Below, piece after piece: positions 33,128 to 45,339 of a stretch of DNA of 64,000 nucleotides. The DNA comes from Gigantopelta aegis (lineage: Eukaryota; Mollusca; Gastropoda; Neomphalida; Peltospiridae), in NCBI RefSeq assembly GCF_016097555.1, contig NC_054704.1, positions 73,446,327 to 73,510,326 on the forward strand, in the 5' to 3' direction. A program made the position numbers and the translations under genes. The first letter of the stretch is position 1. Each line of letters begins with the position of its first letter. The notes under the pieces are model-generated. The model was not told the origin of the DNA. It did not search any database and saw only the letters and a program-made list of their open reading frames with translations.

Positions 33128-33692
33128 TAACAAGAGAAGAGTTTGGTCATCATTCATTGATTTATTGCCATTGCGATGACTAAGTTTAGGTTTATCCGGC
33201 CATACTTGGTGTTTTGTTGTAGCTAATTTGAGAATAAAGAAACCACTCGCAGATTGATCATATCATTGATATTTTCACCTTCTTATTTTCTAGTCTGTTG
33301 ATTATTTTGGGTTTTAACAAAAGGAATTTAACAACATCTCACACATTTTTTACTTATTTGTTATTGCTGTTAAACATATATGTAATTTTGATGCTTTATA
33401 TATATATAGCATTATAATTAAAAGACACCTGCTGCCCAAACACCAGTTACAATTATTATTATTATCAATTATCAAGGGATATTTTATGCATTTTCCCACA
33501 GTACATGTATACCATGTGTATATCATACAAAAGTAAATGAGCAGAGAATAAACAAACCGACAAGCTGTTACAGCATGTGGTAAATGTAAATAATAGATGA
33601 TAATATTGGCATGAAAGTTAATAATAGTTAATAATACAATGTGGGTTTTGCCATGCTGTTTAATTATTCATTATTTGTCTCCCATCTTACAG

Positions 33693-34025
33693 GCACTTCA
33701 GCTCACACACCCTTTATAGAACTAAGTCTGGTGGAATATAGACGGAGTAGAGATAATTAAACCAGTGGCGTTGTGATAAGAGTTTACATCAAATTGCTGT
33801 GTTGAAAAACCGCACTGCCTGAAATCAATCAATACATTGATGGTGAACCTGCTCTCCTGGTAGTGGAGTTTCTGGCATTAACCACCTGGCATAGTTTAGA
33901 TGTCTTGGCCCTTGTAACGGAGCGGGCCATTCTCACAGTAAACTGCTGGGAAGAACTGTGCATGGCACCAATACTGGAGAGTTTCTAACAGATGTTGGAA
34001 TATTCCTCAGGACATGTCATAGCAG
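33693..34025 (+). other. Putative non-coding (5' UTR) exon of the + strand gene
   Basis: Preceded by a CCCATCTTACAG acceptor and followed by a CAG|GTATGT donor. No long ORF. It has at least four ATGs with short frames, the last (at 33989) staying open through the donor. It is free of the repeats that fill its surroundings. Exon status is inferred from splice-like borders. Confidence 0.45.
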
Positions 34026-34162
34026 GTATGTTTTTATTGTGGTGTTTAGGGTTATGGGTCGGTGCAATGTGTAACTGCATTAAATGAGATAAGCTAAATT
34101 ATACGTTTTTAAGAAATTGCTGCAAATATTCTTATTGTTCTTTTGATTTATCAATTAAGTCA

Positions 34163-34835
34163 TACCAGGCCATGGTGGTTAAGTCATCAGAATTAAGGCG
34201 ATTTGGTACTGAACCATAGCATTGCCAATTGATGTGAGGATAATAAATTATTAAAAAGAACCAAGAAAAAGCAGCTTATTAGGTATTGGGTTTGTAACCT
34301 AGTAGCCCTGGGTGAGATTTACCTGTCGGTTGAGTGCTCGCCTGAGGTGCTTGCGTTGCAGGATTGAATCACCTCGGTGGATTAATGAGCTGATTGTGTT
34401 TTTTCTCGTTCCAACCAGTGCACCACAACTGGTCAAAGGGTGTGGTATGCGCTTTCCTGTCTTTAAAAAAGTGCATATAAAAGATCCTTTGCTGCTAATG
34501 GGGAAAAATGTAGCAGGTTCCCTCTGATGACCATGTGTCAGAATTACCAAATGTTTTACATGCAATAGCCGATGATTAATTAATCAATGTAGTCTAGTTG
34601 TGTCATTAAGCAAAACAAACTTTAACTTTGTAACCTAGTACTGTATGGATCCCACACCCACACACAGGTTTAATGGCTCAATGGGGAGGTTTAAGCTATG
34701 TACTACACCCAACTTCTCTCCATTAATTTACTATTGTGGACAGATGGCCCACATAACTGAGGTGTGCCCAGAACAGTGTACTTGAATGTTAATTAGGTAC
34801 CCATGTAACTTAAGCACAAAAACCAAGTTCCAATG
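34163..34835 (+). mobile_element. SINE type D, split by SINE B
   Basis: Head CCATGGTGGTTAAGTCATC and B-box region GGGTTTGTAACCTAGTA to 34304; resumes at 34641 with GGCTCAATGGGGAGG, the AACTGAGGTGTGCCCAGAAC block and an AAGCACAAAA tail. Confidence 0.8.
34305..34626 (+). mobile_element. SINE type B inserted in SINE D
   Basis: 322 bp from GCCCTGGGTGAG... to AACAAACTTTAACT. Exact 14-bp duplication TTTGTAACCTAGTA at 34291-34304 and 34627-34640. The opposed ORFs in it are SINE translations. Confidence 0.92.
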
Positions 34836-35027
34836 AATTAAAATCAAGTCATGCTGTAATTTTAATTATTGTTTTGTTTACTTCCAGTATTTTTGTTGCA
34901 ATTTCACTCTTTTTCCTCCTGTAAAAACAAATTATATATGATTCATGTATAATGTACATGTATGGATACAATTTTATTAATCAGTTTAGAGTGCTACAGG
35001 TAACATTAATTAATTATTTTTATACTG

Positions 35028-35202
35028 CAGTGGCGTAACAGGTGCCAAAAAGTGTGTGTGGGGGGAGACACTTTTTATTTACACATTTTAAACTATATTT
35101 AAGCAAATATAAAGCAAAATATCTGAAAAGTTGTGGTGGCACATGCCCCCTTGCCCCCCTTGCCCCCCTTGCCCCCCCCCCACTTCTTACGCCAGTGCAC
35201 TG
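35028..35202. mobile_element. hAT-like MITE (CAGTGGCGTA family)
   Basis: CAGTGGCGTAACAGGTGCC at the left and CTTCTTACGCCAGTGCACTG at the right. Internal TTGCCCCCC is repeated three times just before the right end. Confidence 0.7.
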
Positions 35203-36323
35203 TGTAACTAAAATACCTTTTGCAAATGTATATATTAGTATAATGTTTCATCCAGTTTATAAATTACAGGTTTTAAAGAAAATGTAGCTGAAATGCTGTT
35301 TCAAATGACAGCTCTGTATATAAACAAGCACATATCTGAAATGTAAATATGTTGAGCTGTATTTGAAATGTTTTGCAAGTGTGTTTTAAAAAGAATAAAA
35401 CTGTTTTAAATATATTGCCAGTGACTGAAATGCATCCAACTGTTTTATAATTATACAGCATGATTGCAGGTATGATTGAATGTTAATGTAGCTGTTTTAA
35501 ATTCACGTGGAATGCCAGTGACTGTATAATTGTTTTAAAGTTATATTGCAAGTGTGCTTGGCATTTATTGCAGTAGTTTGAAATATTTTACAAGTGTGAT
35601 TGAAATTTATTTTAAAAATATTGAAAAAACATTTAAAATTTATTTTGACTGTTTTAACATATTGCAAATGTGTTTGAAATTTATTGCATGTGTATAGAAA
35701 TTTTATTACAGTTGTTTTAAATATATTGCAAGAATTTGTGAAATTGTACAGCTGTTAAAAAACCCAGCTATTTTATAACAGCTATTTTTAAACAAATATT
35801 ATGTAGCAGCTATGTTTATATAGATGTCCTAGATGAAAGTTTTCCGGATTTATCCAGAATTCCAGATTTTTAATTGTCTGTACAGTGTTTCTAGTTTTTT
35901 TTCTGTTTATCCAAAACATTTCATATATCCTCCATCCAAAATGTTTGGTTGGTGCTTTGCATACAGTCTGAATGGGGACTACCATTTTAGACCATTGAGC
36001 AACCCTAACCTTAGAGCCAGTCTCACTATCCAACCACTAATAATAAAATGTTCAGATGTTTTGTTTCATAATCCACTTTCATCACTGTATATACAGCAGG
36101 TGCTTTTTAAAAAACATATATATATATACAGCAGCTGTGTTTTACAGGAAGATGATATATGTTGAATTTATGTGTTCAGTAGACCACGTGTGATTTATTG
36201 ATCAGTTTTCTTATCTTTCTTAAGATTTATTTCAAGTGACAGATACTACAGTGATATATGCACAACAATGTCCGTTTGGACATTGAATGATAAAGGGCCT
36301 GTCGATTTTGTGATTGCTTTCAG
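35203..36323. other. Intron of the + strand gene
   Basis: AT-rich; many near-repeats of GTTTTAAA(T/A)TATATTGCA(A/G)GTGT from 35390 to 35730 form a decayed tandem array with roughly 60-90 bp spacing. Otherwise nothing recognised. Confidence 0.45.
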
Positions 36324-36390
36324 TGTTCAGGAATAAAGTTACGTATTGTATTCTGACAGATGTTTTTCTGGAAGAAGGCTAACGTATACC

Positions 36391-36459
36391 ATGGCAGAAA
36401 ATGGATCTACAGATGAAGTGGAAGAAAAGGATTTCAAGGAGCTAAAAGAAAGATGCAAA
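36391..36459 (+). CDS. First coding exon of an unidentified + strand gene
   Basis: ATG in a strong Kozak context (ACCATGG), preceded by a TGCTTTCAG acceptor (exon from 36324) and followed by AAA|GTAAGT, a consensus donor in phase 0. Encodes MAENGSTDEVEEKDFKELKE then RCK: acidic and likely helical or coiled-coil. The next in-phase exon found is the duplicated one at 49474 or 56144, which would give a 44-residue product; internal exons could be missed. I do not recognise the protein. Confidence 0.6.
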
Positions 36460-36946
36460 GTAAGTTGTTGTTTAATTGTAATGTTGTTAAGAAAATTGTT
36501 GTTGAATTATATAGCTGCACAAATGACTATGATAATGCATAAAAACAAAGTTGGTTCCAGGCACTTAGGAACTCGGAAGGTGGACCAGGGGTTGGGCTAT
36601 ATGCCTCCCACACTTTTTGTTCTTTTTTTTTTTGTTCTTTTTTTGTTGTTGAGAAAAACAATAACCTTTAAAACAGCCAAATATTGTCATCAAAAACACT
36701 GCTATGATATTTTACTTTTAAGATGCTAGATCATTGAAATAACAACTTGCTTCCCAAAATTGAAATGGGTCTAGTACTCTCACATCAGATTTTGGTTTCT
36801 ACTAGCCTGGGTTTACGTAACCTGACCTTTCATTTTAGTGGTATCATCCAAATACTCTGTTGTGTCCACCCGCAGTTTTCTTTTTTAACAGATAAAATAC
36901 AGTTCTAACATTAAATTTGTTTGTGGACAAGTACAGGGTACAGGGT

Positions 36947-37617
36947 TCATCCTGCCCACAGTCAAATTAGCTGGTTGCTAATTTTTATACAAAGTGGCTA
37001 CAGCATTCAGTAATTGCCTAATAAAAGTGTTGTTTAAATTACAGTAGCCACTTTTAAATATTTTCATGGAATACCTGTCATCTAAAAATGGGCAAAAACA
37101 AAATTCTTTCTCGAGTGAGCCCTGCAACTGACACGGTGACATTGATTATCCTAAACAGTACAGAAAGTACAGAAATTCATTGTCATATTCTGTAAGAATC
37201 AGGTATGAAATGGTTGAAATGCATCCTACTGCTCAGAGCACTATCAATATATTGTGCAGGGTTCCACCTAGCATCTGGAAAATGGGAGTCATCATGACTC
37301 ACAGAGTTTTATTTTGTTAGTCATGCATTAAAAAATGGGAGTCATCTATGATATATTTCTTAAATCACATAATTCACTGAATAACTGTCTTGTTTAAATA
37401 TATTGATAAGGTTGGGAACCAGTTAAACTGCTCAGCTATTTTTGTTTTGAACTTCGTAGTCATTAGGTTTTTATGTATTTAATTTTTTTTATAATAATGT
37501 AAAATCGATTGACATTGGAAATATTTTGCGTTAACCATGACACACACAAATTATATTTAGGAGTATTTTAGGTAAATATTGCGTCAAATACACAGGATTC
37601 CTGCATCATGTGAAACC
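36947..37617. repeat. Two CAGGGTTC-ended repeat fragments
   Basis: 36947-37127 starts CAGGGTTCATCCTGCC and ends GAGTGAGCCCTGCA. 37257-37617 starts CAGGGTTCCACCTAGC, with GGGAGTCATCATGACTC-type repeats, and ends GTGAAACCCTC. Both look like small decayed TIR elements. Confidence 0.5.
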
Positions 37618-38049
37618 CTCATTGTGTTAATAAATATACAATTTCTGATGTTCATACATCTGATGTGAATAGATAATTGAGTTGAGATGACTTGCGAAGG
37701 AATGCTGGTTTATAAATCATAGGTTAAAATAATAGCCTTGGAATGACAGAATGATGTCACACAGAAGTTATAATGATAGAGAACAAACGTTTGTCATTGC
37801 ATAAGTCATGTTCAGCTACATTATTAGACTTCCAATTATTTGTTACACTTTTTTCGCTTTCATTGTACATGTGTATTAGTAGTTTCACCAAAATGTCAGA
37901 TGTATAATTAGCCAGATCAAAGAGTACAAATTTCTCTGCATCAAATGAAATACAAGTCAACAGTGTCTGACTAACTGCACTGTCAGCACTGGCTGGTGGT
38001 AAGATGTGTGTGGTGAGTCACAGCAAGGAAACAGGGAGACATTTTTGTT

Positions 38050-38770
38050 ATTGTCTTTAGTAACACTGTGGCTAAATCATCGCCGTTTAAGCTGGTAGGT
38101 ACTGGGTTCTCACTCCGGTACTGGCTCTATAATACATAGAGCATGTTTTAATGCCTGCATGTGGATGTGTATATACGGCCATTATATATATAGTCCATTT
38201 GCGTCAAAAGGGAACCAATGAATTGGCATATATAACTGTATAATGAATAATGTTAAAATTAATATAAAAAACCATATAAGTTTTAAACCCATAGCAACTC
38301 AAATAACATTTTTTTGAATAAAAAAGGTTCTTTACAAATTACCATCAAATTGCATACCTGGTACATGTAGGTTAACTCATATTTTTTTGGTACAGGTATG
38401 AATTAAGACAAGTGATGGAACAGTCATGGTAAAGCACACACAGTTCTACCTTTAGTTTCTGTGTACTGCTTTATTGAGTACTTCACCCCTGTATTAAAAT
38501 GAGATTTAATCTAGATATAAATTGATGGTAATTTGTTAAGAAACTATTTTTATTTACATACAATAATATGTTTTAATACAAGTTTTAACATTATTCATTA
38601 TAGAGATATATATGCCAATTCATAGGTTCAGTTTTGATGCAAATTAACTACAGACTGATTTCTTTCTCACTAACAACTAACCACTAACCCACTGTCCTGG
38701 ACAGACAGTCCAGGGTAGAATGCTTGAACCGTAACTAGATATATAAGCACAAAAATTAAATGAAATAAAA
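38050..38770 (+). mobile_element. SINE type D, split by a family G element
   Basis: Head CTGTGGCTAAATCATCGCC, GGTAGGTACTGGGTTCTCAC, to 38188; body resumes near 38657 with TTTCTCACTAACAACTAACC and ends AAGCACAAAAATTAAATG. Confidence 0.82.
38189..38656. mobile_element. Family G TIR element, ~468 bp, inserted in SINE D
   Basis: TCCATTTGCGTCAAAAGGGA...AATGAATTGGCATATATA at the left and TATATATGCCAATTCATAGG...TTTTGATGCAAATTAACT at the right: about 40-bp imperfect inverted ends. The same family is at 7490-8325. Non-coding. Confidence 0.85.
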
Positions 38771-38879
38771 TGAACCTCTTGATACAATAATTATACTGAC
38801 AAACTATTGATATTGGTATAACAGGGGACATTTTGTTCAGTATCATGCCATAATTTGCAATGCACGTTGCAGAGATCAA

Positions 38880-40203
38880 TACAGAATTCTAAAATATTAA
38901 ACAGCAGGTGCTAATCTATTTTTGATTGAGTTAAACTGTTGTTGATCAACATTTTTAAAACAAAATGTTTTCTACATATTAGTTTTTTCTTGGAATCTTA
39001 CTGATTCATATAAGCGTAAAAAATGCTTACTGGTATGATATTTTGATGTCTTTGTATATTAACATAATAAAATAAATGGCTGCACATAAAGTATGTTTAC
39101 CCAGTTTTGTTTTCCAATTCCAAGCTATATTGTAGCCTTCTCTATTTTATACCTTACTGGCTTGTGTGCACACCAGTTTGTTTGTTTATTTTTCTGATAA
39201 TCTTAGTTTTCACACTGACAAAATGTCTAATATGTTAAAATATTTTTAGATAAATTTAATTTTAAGGTGGTTTCAGTGGAAACAGTTTTTAAAAACTTTT
39301 ACCATTATGGAAAATGTGAGTGTCCAAATGGTTCAGGAGGCCGTCGGTAAAACTCCTTAACAATGGAAACATTTATATACCTGGGCCTGTGCTTATATAA
39401 CTTTTAAGAGTCCAGACTCAATCTCTAATGATGTCACACACATGCAATTTGTATGGCGTTGTCATGACATTAGTGTCTCAGACTCTATTACAGTCTTGAG
39501 TCTACTCTAAAAGTTTTATAACCACCAGGCCTTTTGTACATTATCTGCCAATATTTAACATTGGCACATTTGAAATATGTCTACATACAGCAAAATAACC
39601 TTTCAGTCATGTTTATTTGCTGCAAATGTCACTTTTAACAAAATTGCCATAGGCAGGCTCAAAATTGCCGTCGGTGGACTGTTTCACCCATGGCAATTAA
39701 TTCTTTTAAAAATTGCTGTGGGAGACCAATTATTCAGTTCAAGCCCTGTTTAAAAGATGCCTTGCTGCTCTCTAGACCAGATGTTAAAATATCCATATTT
39801 TTGGTATTCACCAAATAGCTGTAGTTTAAAATGTGCTGGTAAATAATTATTGCTTTTTTTTCTTCTATTAGTATTAATGGCAATTAAATGCTGGTTTATA
39901 CTTTGACCTAATAATTATAGCAAAATTACTCAGAGGCAAATGCTGGAACAGTTGGATAGAGTGCTTTGTTTCCTACATGTATTTCTCCTCAAGTGGAATG
40001 CTAATCTGTAATAAGACCAGCCATGTGGTTGTTGCATATTTCTGAATATACAGTGTACTTGTAATATCTGTTCAAGGCATGCAGGCCGTACTGACATGCA
40101 TTATGAGTTATGTACCCATGAAAACATACTTGAACCTAAATTGAATATAAACTGGAGGAGCTACAGTGTCATTAATGTACAATCTTGTCATCTAGTTTAT
40201 TTA
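38880..40203. other. Intronic, no gene seen
   Basis: AT-rich sequence. A CAAAATTGCC(A/G)T(A/C)GGC(A/G)G cluster at 39640-39720, ending TTCAAGCCCTG at 39756, suggests a decayed CAGGGCT-type element. Confidence 0.4.
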
Positions 40204-40512
40204 TGGGGTGGGATGTAGCCCAGTGGTAAAGTGCTTGCTTGATGTGCAGTCGGGTTGGGATCGACCCCCATTGGTTGGCCCATTGGGCTATTTCTCGTTC
40301 CAGCCAGTGCACCACGACTGGTATATCAAAGGCCGTGGTATGTGCTATCCTGTCTGTGGGAAAGTGCATGTAAAAGATCCCTTTCTGCATTAGAAAAAAT
40401 GTAGCTGGTTTCCGCTGGTGACTACTTGTCAGAATTGCCAAATGTTTGACATCCAATAGCCGATGATTAATTAATCAATGTGCTCTAGTGGTGTCGTTAA
40501 ACAAAAGAAACT
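40204..40512 (+). mobile_element. SINE type B, full length (reference copy)
   Basis: Head GGGGTGGGATGTAGCCCAGT with A box TAGCCCAGTGGTAAAG and B box GGGTTGGGATCGACCCC, core GTATATCAAAGGCCGTGGTA, tail CCAATAGCCGATGATTAATT, then TCTAGTGGTGTCGTTAAAC. Best copy for defining the family. Confidence 0.95.
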
Positions 40513-41028
40513 TCTTCTATTTTATTTAATTTTGAGTACTCTGAAAACCTGTATGCTATCAGTATGGAATAAGGTGTTTGCTTCAGCATTTTACCAACTA
40601 ATTGTGATGTCAGTGCAGTAATCCATTATTTGTTAGTCATCAACAGCTCTTGGGAAACAAACATTCCAATGTTGAATTTGATTTCCGGTTGAGAGACCTG
40701 GAGATTGATTAATACATGGGATATGGTTCCAGGATTATTGCAAACAATACTTTATCCATAATTAATTATTGTCAAGCATATTTCCGTGAACTGTTCAGAT
40801 AATGAAATCCCTCCTGCATACAAATGGCTGAGTACATAGAGTAAAACCATGACTGTCTTGGTGGCCACACATGGGAATATTCAAAAGTGACTTTTAATTT
40901 TTTTTTTAAATGTGTTTTATTTTTACTGTCTATGCTATTAATTATTGGGTGTGTTCTCATAATTTACTGTAAATCAATTTTTAAAATGTTGACTTAAAAA
41001 ATTTGATTGTTCATTCTTTAAACAATTG

Positions 41029-41299
41029 CGTTGGTGGGGCCCACTGGGCTATTTCTCGTTCCAGCCAGTGCACCATGACTGGTATAACCAAGGCTGTGGT
41101 ATGTCCTATCCTGTCTGTGAGATGGTGCATATAAAAGATCCCTTGCTGCTAATCGAAAAGAGTAGCCCATGAAGTGGCGACAGCGGGTTTCCTCTATCAA
41201 TATCTGTGTGGTCCTTATCCATATGTCTGATGCCATATAACCATAAATAAAATGTGTTGAGTGCATCATTAAATAAAACATTTCCTTTACTTTCCTTTT
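41029..41299 (+). mobile_element. SINE type A, head truncated
   Basis: From TTGGTGGGGCCCACTGGGCT to AAATAAAACATTTCCTTTAC. Confidence 0.93.
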
Positions 41300-41783
41300 T
41301 TTAAAAACAATTGATAGTGTCTGTACATGTTTTATACCGTCACAGTATAAAAGTTCAGAGGTGACAGATGTCAGGTACCACACGGTCACATTTCCTTAAT
41401 TGATAAACAGTGTAGATGTCAGATGGAATGGATACAGAATATGAATGTGTGATAATTGCCTATTTCCGGTACCTGGTCGCTATTGTGTGAAAGGATAAAT
41501 TTATAGAACAGTAATTGTTTTTTTACTATAGCCGTTTAACACATGTATTTTAATGATTTGGGATCTGATTTAGGTGGCTGCTGGCCATGTTAGACAGGTG
41601 ACCACTTAATGCTGAAAATCATGTGGAAGAAATGTTAGTAGCCACAGGTGGCTGTTTGCATGGCAGGTTTGACTGTAGTTTGTTTTCATTTCCTAAAATT
41701 GTCCATAAAAACATCCTTTAATCAAATGATTTTTTATTTTGGTTGTAGGTAGTAAATATACCATTTGACACCATTATCACTAT

Positions 41784-42018
41784 CCAACCAGTGCACGACA
41801 ACTGGTACATCAAAGGCCGTGATATGTGCTATCCTGTCTATGGGATGGTGCATATAAAAGATCCCTTGCTGCTAATCGAAAAGAGTAGCCCATGAGGTAG
41901 TGACAGCGGGTTTCTTCTCTCAATATCTTTGTGGTCTTTAACCATGTCTGACACCATATAACCGTAAATAAAATGTGTTGAGTGCATCATTGATTAAACT
42001 ATTTCCTTCCTTCCTTCC
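41784..42018 (+). mobile_element. SINE type A, 5' truncated
   Basis: Starts AACCAGTGCACGACAACTGG; ends TTGATTAAACTATTTCC and TTCC repeats. Confidence 0.92.
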
Positions 42019-42071
42019 ATTATCACTAATGACATACATGTATATTGATAGTAAAATGTCCAATATATATT

Positions 42072-42269
42072 CAGAGCTGGTTTAAGGATCTGCGGGGCCT
42101 GTAACACAAATAACAGTGGGACCACCTTCCCAGGATATATATTTTGCAACCCCCTTGGGGAGGGGAAAAAATTACCTGGGAAAAATAAAGGTACACATCA
42201 CTGCAGGGCCCCCTGACGTGTGGGGCCCATAGCATGTGCTACATGTGTTACTCAGATAAACCGGCTCTG
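42072..42269. mobile_element. hAT-like MITE, 198 bp
   Basis: CAGAGCTGGTTTAAGG at the left and CAGATAAACCGGCTCTG at the right are inverted. TATATATT and TATATATA flank it, compatible with an 8-bp target duplication. GC-rich interior (CTGCAGGGCCCCCTGACGTG). Confidence 0.72.
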
Positions 42270-42430
42270 TATATATAGATCATAGTTACAAATTAAGCCT
42301 GTGAAATACGAACTGTATTAATTGGCTTTCACGAATCTTGAAAGTATTACTTATTTAAAACAAATATTGATTCCAAAAGACAATTAAACAGAATGTATAT
42401 CACAGTATGTCTTGGTTCTTTTGTAATACA

Positions 42431-43098
42431 AAGTTTTTTTTTTTTAATGACACCACTAGAGCACATTGATTTATTAACCATCGGCTATTGAATGTCAAAC
42501 ATTTGATAATTTTGAGAGGAAACCTGCAACATTTTTCCATTAGTAGCATGGGATCTTTTATATGTATCATCTCACATACAACATAGCATATACCACAGCC
42601 TTTGATATACCAGTCATGGTGCACTGGCTGGAACCAACAGGGATCAAAGAAATGTTTTATTTAACGACGCACTCAACACATTTTATTTACGGTTATATGG
42701 CGTCAGACATATGGTTAAGGACCACACAGATTTTGAGAGGAAACCCGCTGTCGCCACTACATGGGCTACTCTTCCGATTAGCAGCAAGGGATCTTTTATT
42801 TGCGCTTCCCACAGGCAGGATAGCACAAACCATGGCCTTTGTTGAACCAGTTATGGATCACTGGTCGGTGCAAGTGGTTTACACCTACCCATTGAGCCTT
42901 GCGGAGCACTCACTCAGGGTTTGGAGTCGGTATCTGGATTAAAAATCCCATGCCTCGACTGGGATCCAAACCCAGTACCTACCAGCCTGTAGACCGATGA
43001 CCTGCCACGACGCCACCGAGGCCGGTCAACAGGGATCAATCCCAGACCAGCCATGCATCAAATGAGCGCTTTACCACTGGGCTACATCCCGCCCCCTT
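42431..43098 (-). mobile_element. SINE type B, split by SINE C
   Basis: Tail 42431-42647, head 43040-43098 (ACCACTGGGCTACATCCCGC). Continuity restores the B consensus across the junction. Confidence 0.92.
42648..43026 (-). mobile_element. SINE type C (chimeric), full length, inserted in SINE B
   Basis: 379 bp from GAAATGTTTTATTTAACGAC to CGCCACCGAGGCCGGT. Exact 13-bp duplication CAACAGGGATCAA at 42635-42647 and 43027-43039. Very close to the copies at 8823 and 22857, so a young subfamily. Confidence 0.95.
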
Positions 43099-43654
43099 TT
43101 GTAACACATGTATATATGTTATATGATATAAAGAGGTTTTTATGATCTTTTTAAATCTGCCATACATACAATGGTAATATTGATCTGCATGTTCGTGCTA
43201 TAGTGTTTGTGTTAATTATTTGTGATAGCCAGGGCCTGACAGGCAGGATGACCAAGAGTGTAACGGCCATTGTAAGCTGCGAGAAATGAGTAGTCAATGC
43301 TGTGGCTGTCAGAGAAAGTGTTTCATGGCTGTGACATGTTTACTGTGAAAAGACTGTGCAGTGTTATATCCTAGGGCTGTTTTAGAAATGATCGTGTGTG
43401 AGATACATGTTGGCAGGCAATTTTCCAGTAACCATCGCCCACAAACCAAAATTAACAGGAAAGAAATGTTTATGGTCGAGGCAAGGCTTGAAATTCATTT
43501 CGTCGAGTGTGAAGCCATTTGTGTTTATCGACTTTAAATTAGGAAGCAAATGCTTATGACACTAAGAAGCAGTTCTATGAAAAAAAGTCTCATAACCATT
43601 TTTACGCTTGTGTATCTTGAAAAATAAAAATTAACAGCAGTGTGGATGACTTGT

Positions 43655-44684
43655 TAGTTTGTTTTGTTTAGTGCTGCAACGATAAACCGGTATACCGCGA
43701 TAATTGATCAGCTCGATACGAACCGCGGTACAGTTTCGCATATCGCGATTTGTACACGCTATTTTTTCCTTGTATCTTATTTGACTTGAAATAGGCAAAC
43801 AAACAAACAAACAGAAACCCCATCATTTTATTAATTGGTGATGACAGGAAATGTAACAATCACGTCAAGCATAGTCGGCTTACTTGTTGACATATGAAGT
43901 GATAGGTCGGTGATACGTGGTTCTAAATTCTAAACAAAAAACGACTAAACAACGATAATTACATATAAATGTTTTGTTACTTACATATTATTATTTATTG
44001 TTCATTTACATTAGAATACGGCTACGGCTATCATCTTCAAAGAAATAAAGCAACAAGTGACGATTGAACTCAGAATACTTCAGCCGATTGTTAAAAATAC
44101 CTTGGCCAATAACCTCTGGTACGGTCGATCTGCCGAAACATTGCGACTTAATATGTACATTTCAGTGTCAAGCGAGCAGCAATGGATAAGCCTGATAGTA
44201 AGGCTGGTGTTCTAGTAGACTAGTATTGTGTTAAAAAATAAAAATATGACCTAAAACATTTAGCCTTACAGCTGAAACTAATAAAGATCATTAAAAAGGT
44301 TATGTCTTCTGCTTTCATAACCCCCCCCCCCATAAATATTAAATTTAAATAATATCAAATATATTGCAATACATATTGCAATACGGTTTCTTATATCGCA
44401 ATATATTGCAATACGGTTTTGACCGTATCGTTGCACCTCTAGTTTTGTTTAACGACACCTCTAGAGCACATTGATTTATTAATCACCGGCTATTGGATGT
44501 CAAACATTTTGACATTTTGACATATAGTCTTAGAGAAGAAACTGACTACATTTTTTCCATTAGTAGCAAGGAATCCTTTATATGCACCATCCTGCACTGG
44601 CTGGAATGAGAAATAATCCAATGGGCCCACTGATAGGGATCAATCCCAGACTGACCACACATCAAGCGAGCGCTTTACCACCTC
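43655..44684 (-). mobile_element. SINE type B, split by a hAT element
   Basis: Tail start TTAGTTTGTTTTGTT to 43668; resumes after 44449 with TAACGACACCTCTAGAGCAC and runs to AAGCGAGCGCTTTACCAC. Confidence 0.88.
43669..44441. mobile_element. hAT nonautonomous element, 773 bp, 8-bp duplication
   Basis: Left end TAGTGCTGCAACGATA, right end TATCGTTGCACCTCTA. GTTTTGTT is duplicated exactly at 43661-43668 and 44442-44449, the 8-bp size of hAT insertions. Subterminal palindromic TACCGCGATA/TATCGCGATT on the left and repeated TATTGCAATACGGTTT on the right. No transposase frame. Confidence 0.88.
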
Positions 44685-44775
44685 TCTAAAAAGGAGAATT
44701 CTGGATATATATGGAGTACTGTCAAAATAAGATGGAAAGTTAAAGCTGCCTGTGAAATTGATTAACAGGAAAAAT

Positions 44776-44873
44776 TAAAGTTTTTATTGTTCAATGACAC
44801 CACCAGAGCACATTGAGTTATTAATCATCGGCTATGAGATATTAAACATTTGGTAATTTTGACATATCTGATT
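44776..44873 (-). mobile_element. SINE type B tail fragment
   Basis: TTGTTCAATGACACCACCAG to ATTTGGTAATTTTGACATAT only. Confidence 0.85.
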
Positions 44874-44888
44874 AACAGAAAGTATATA

Positions 44889-45066
44889 CAGTGAAACCTC
44901 TCAAAACTGGACCGTCTGTAAACCGGAATTCCCCCAAAACCGGAAAAAAATTTCACGGTCCTTTTTTTAAAATCAGTACAGACCTTAACCTCTCTAAACT
45001 GGATACCTCTTAAAACTGGACATTTTACTTTGTCCCTAGGGTATCCGGTTTAGAGGGGTTTCAATG
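44889..45066. mobile_element. Tigger/pogo-like MITE, 178 bp with TA duplication
   Basis: CAGTGAAACCTCTCAAAACT at the left and GTTTAGAGGGGTTTCAATG at the right, each bordered by TA. Interior blocks GGAATTCCCCCAAAACCGG and ACCTCTCTAAACTGGATACC. Best preserved of three copies. Confidence 0.9.
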
Positions 45067-45339
45067 TAGTTCATTTTGAGAGGCATTAATTTTTGCTGCC
45101 TGCCCCTTGAATATTTCATGTCTTGCGTGTACCGTTACGTAATAACATGTCATCTGGGCATGTTTTAAACTACCAGTACAGCTGTTAATCTGGTATCTAT
45201 GGTTATGTTGACACTAAAGAGTCAGAGGGGAAGCCTTTTGTCACCATTAAGAGTACTTCTGTTGAAGAATGAACATTGTTTTATGGACTCCTTGCATTAT
45301 TGGTTTCGAACACGCTGTTCTGGAAATGCAATCGAGAGG

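Noticed and set aside
36346..36729. 127-codon ORF across the start exon
   Set aside because: Only the 23 codons before the GTAAGT donor look like coding sequence; the rest is intron read-through with poly-T.
40215..40275. tRNA-like A and B boxes
   Set aside because: They belong to the SINE head; no cloverleaf with paired acceptor stem follows, so no tRNA gene is called.
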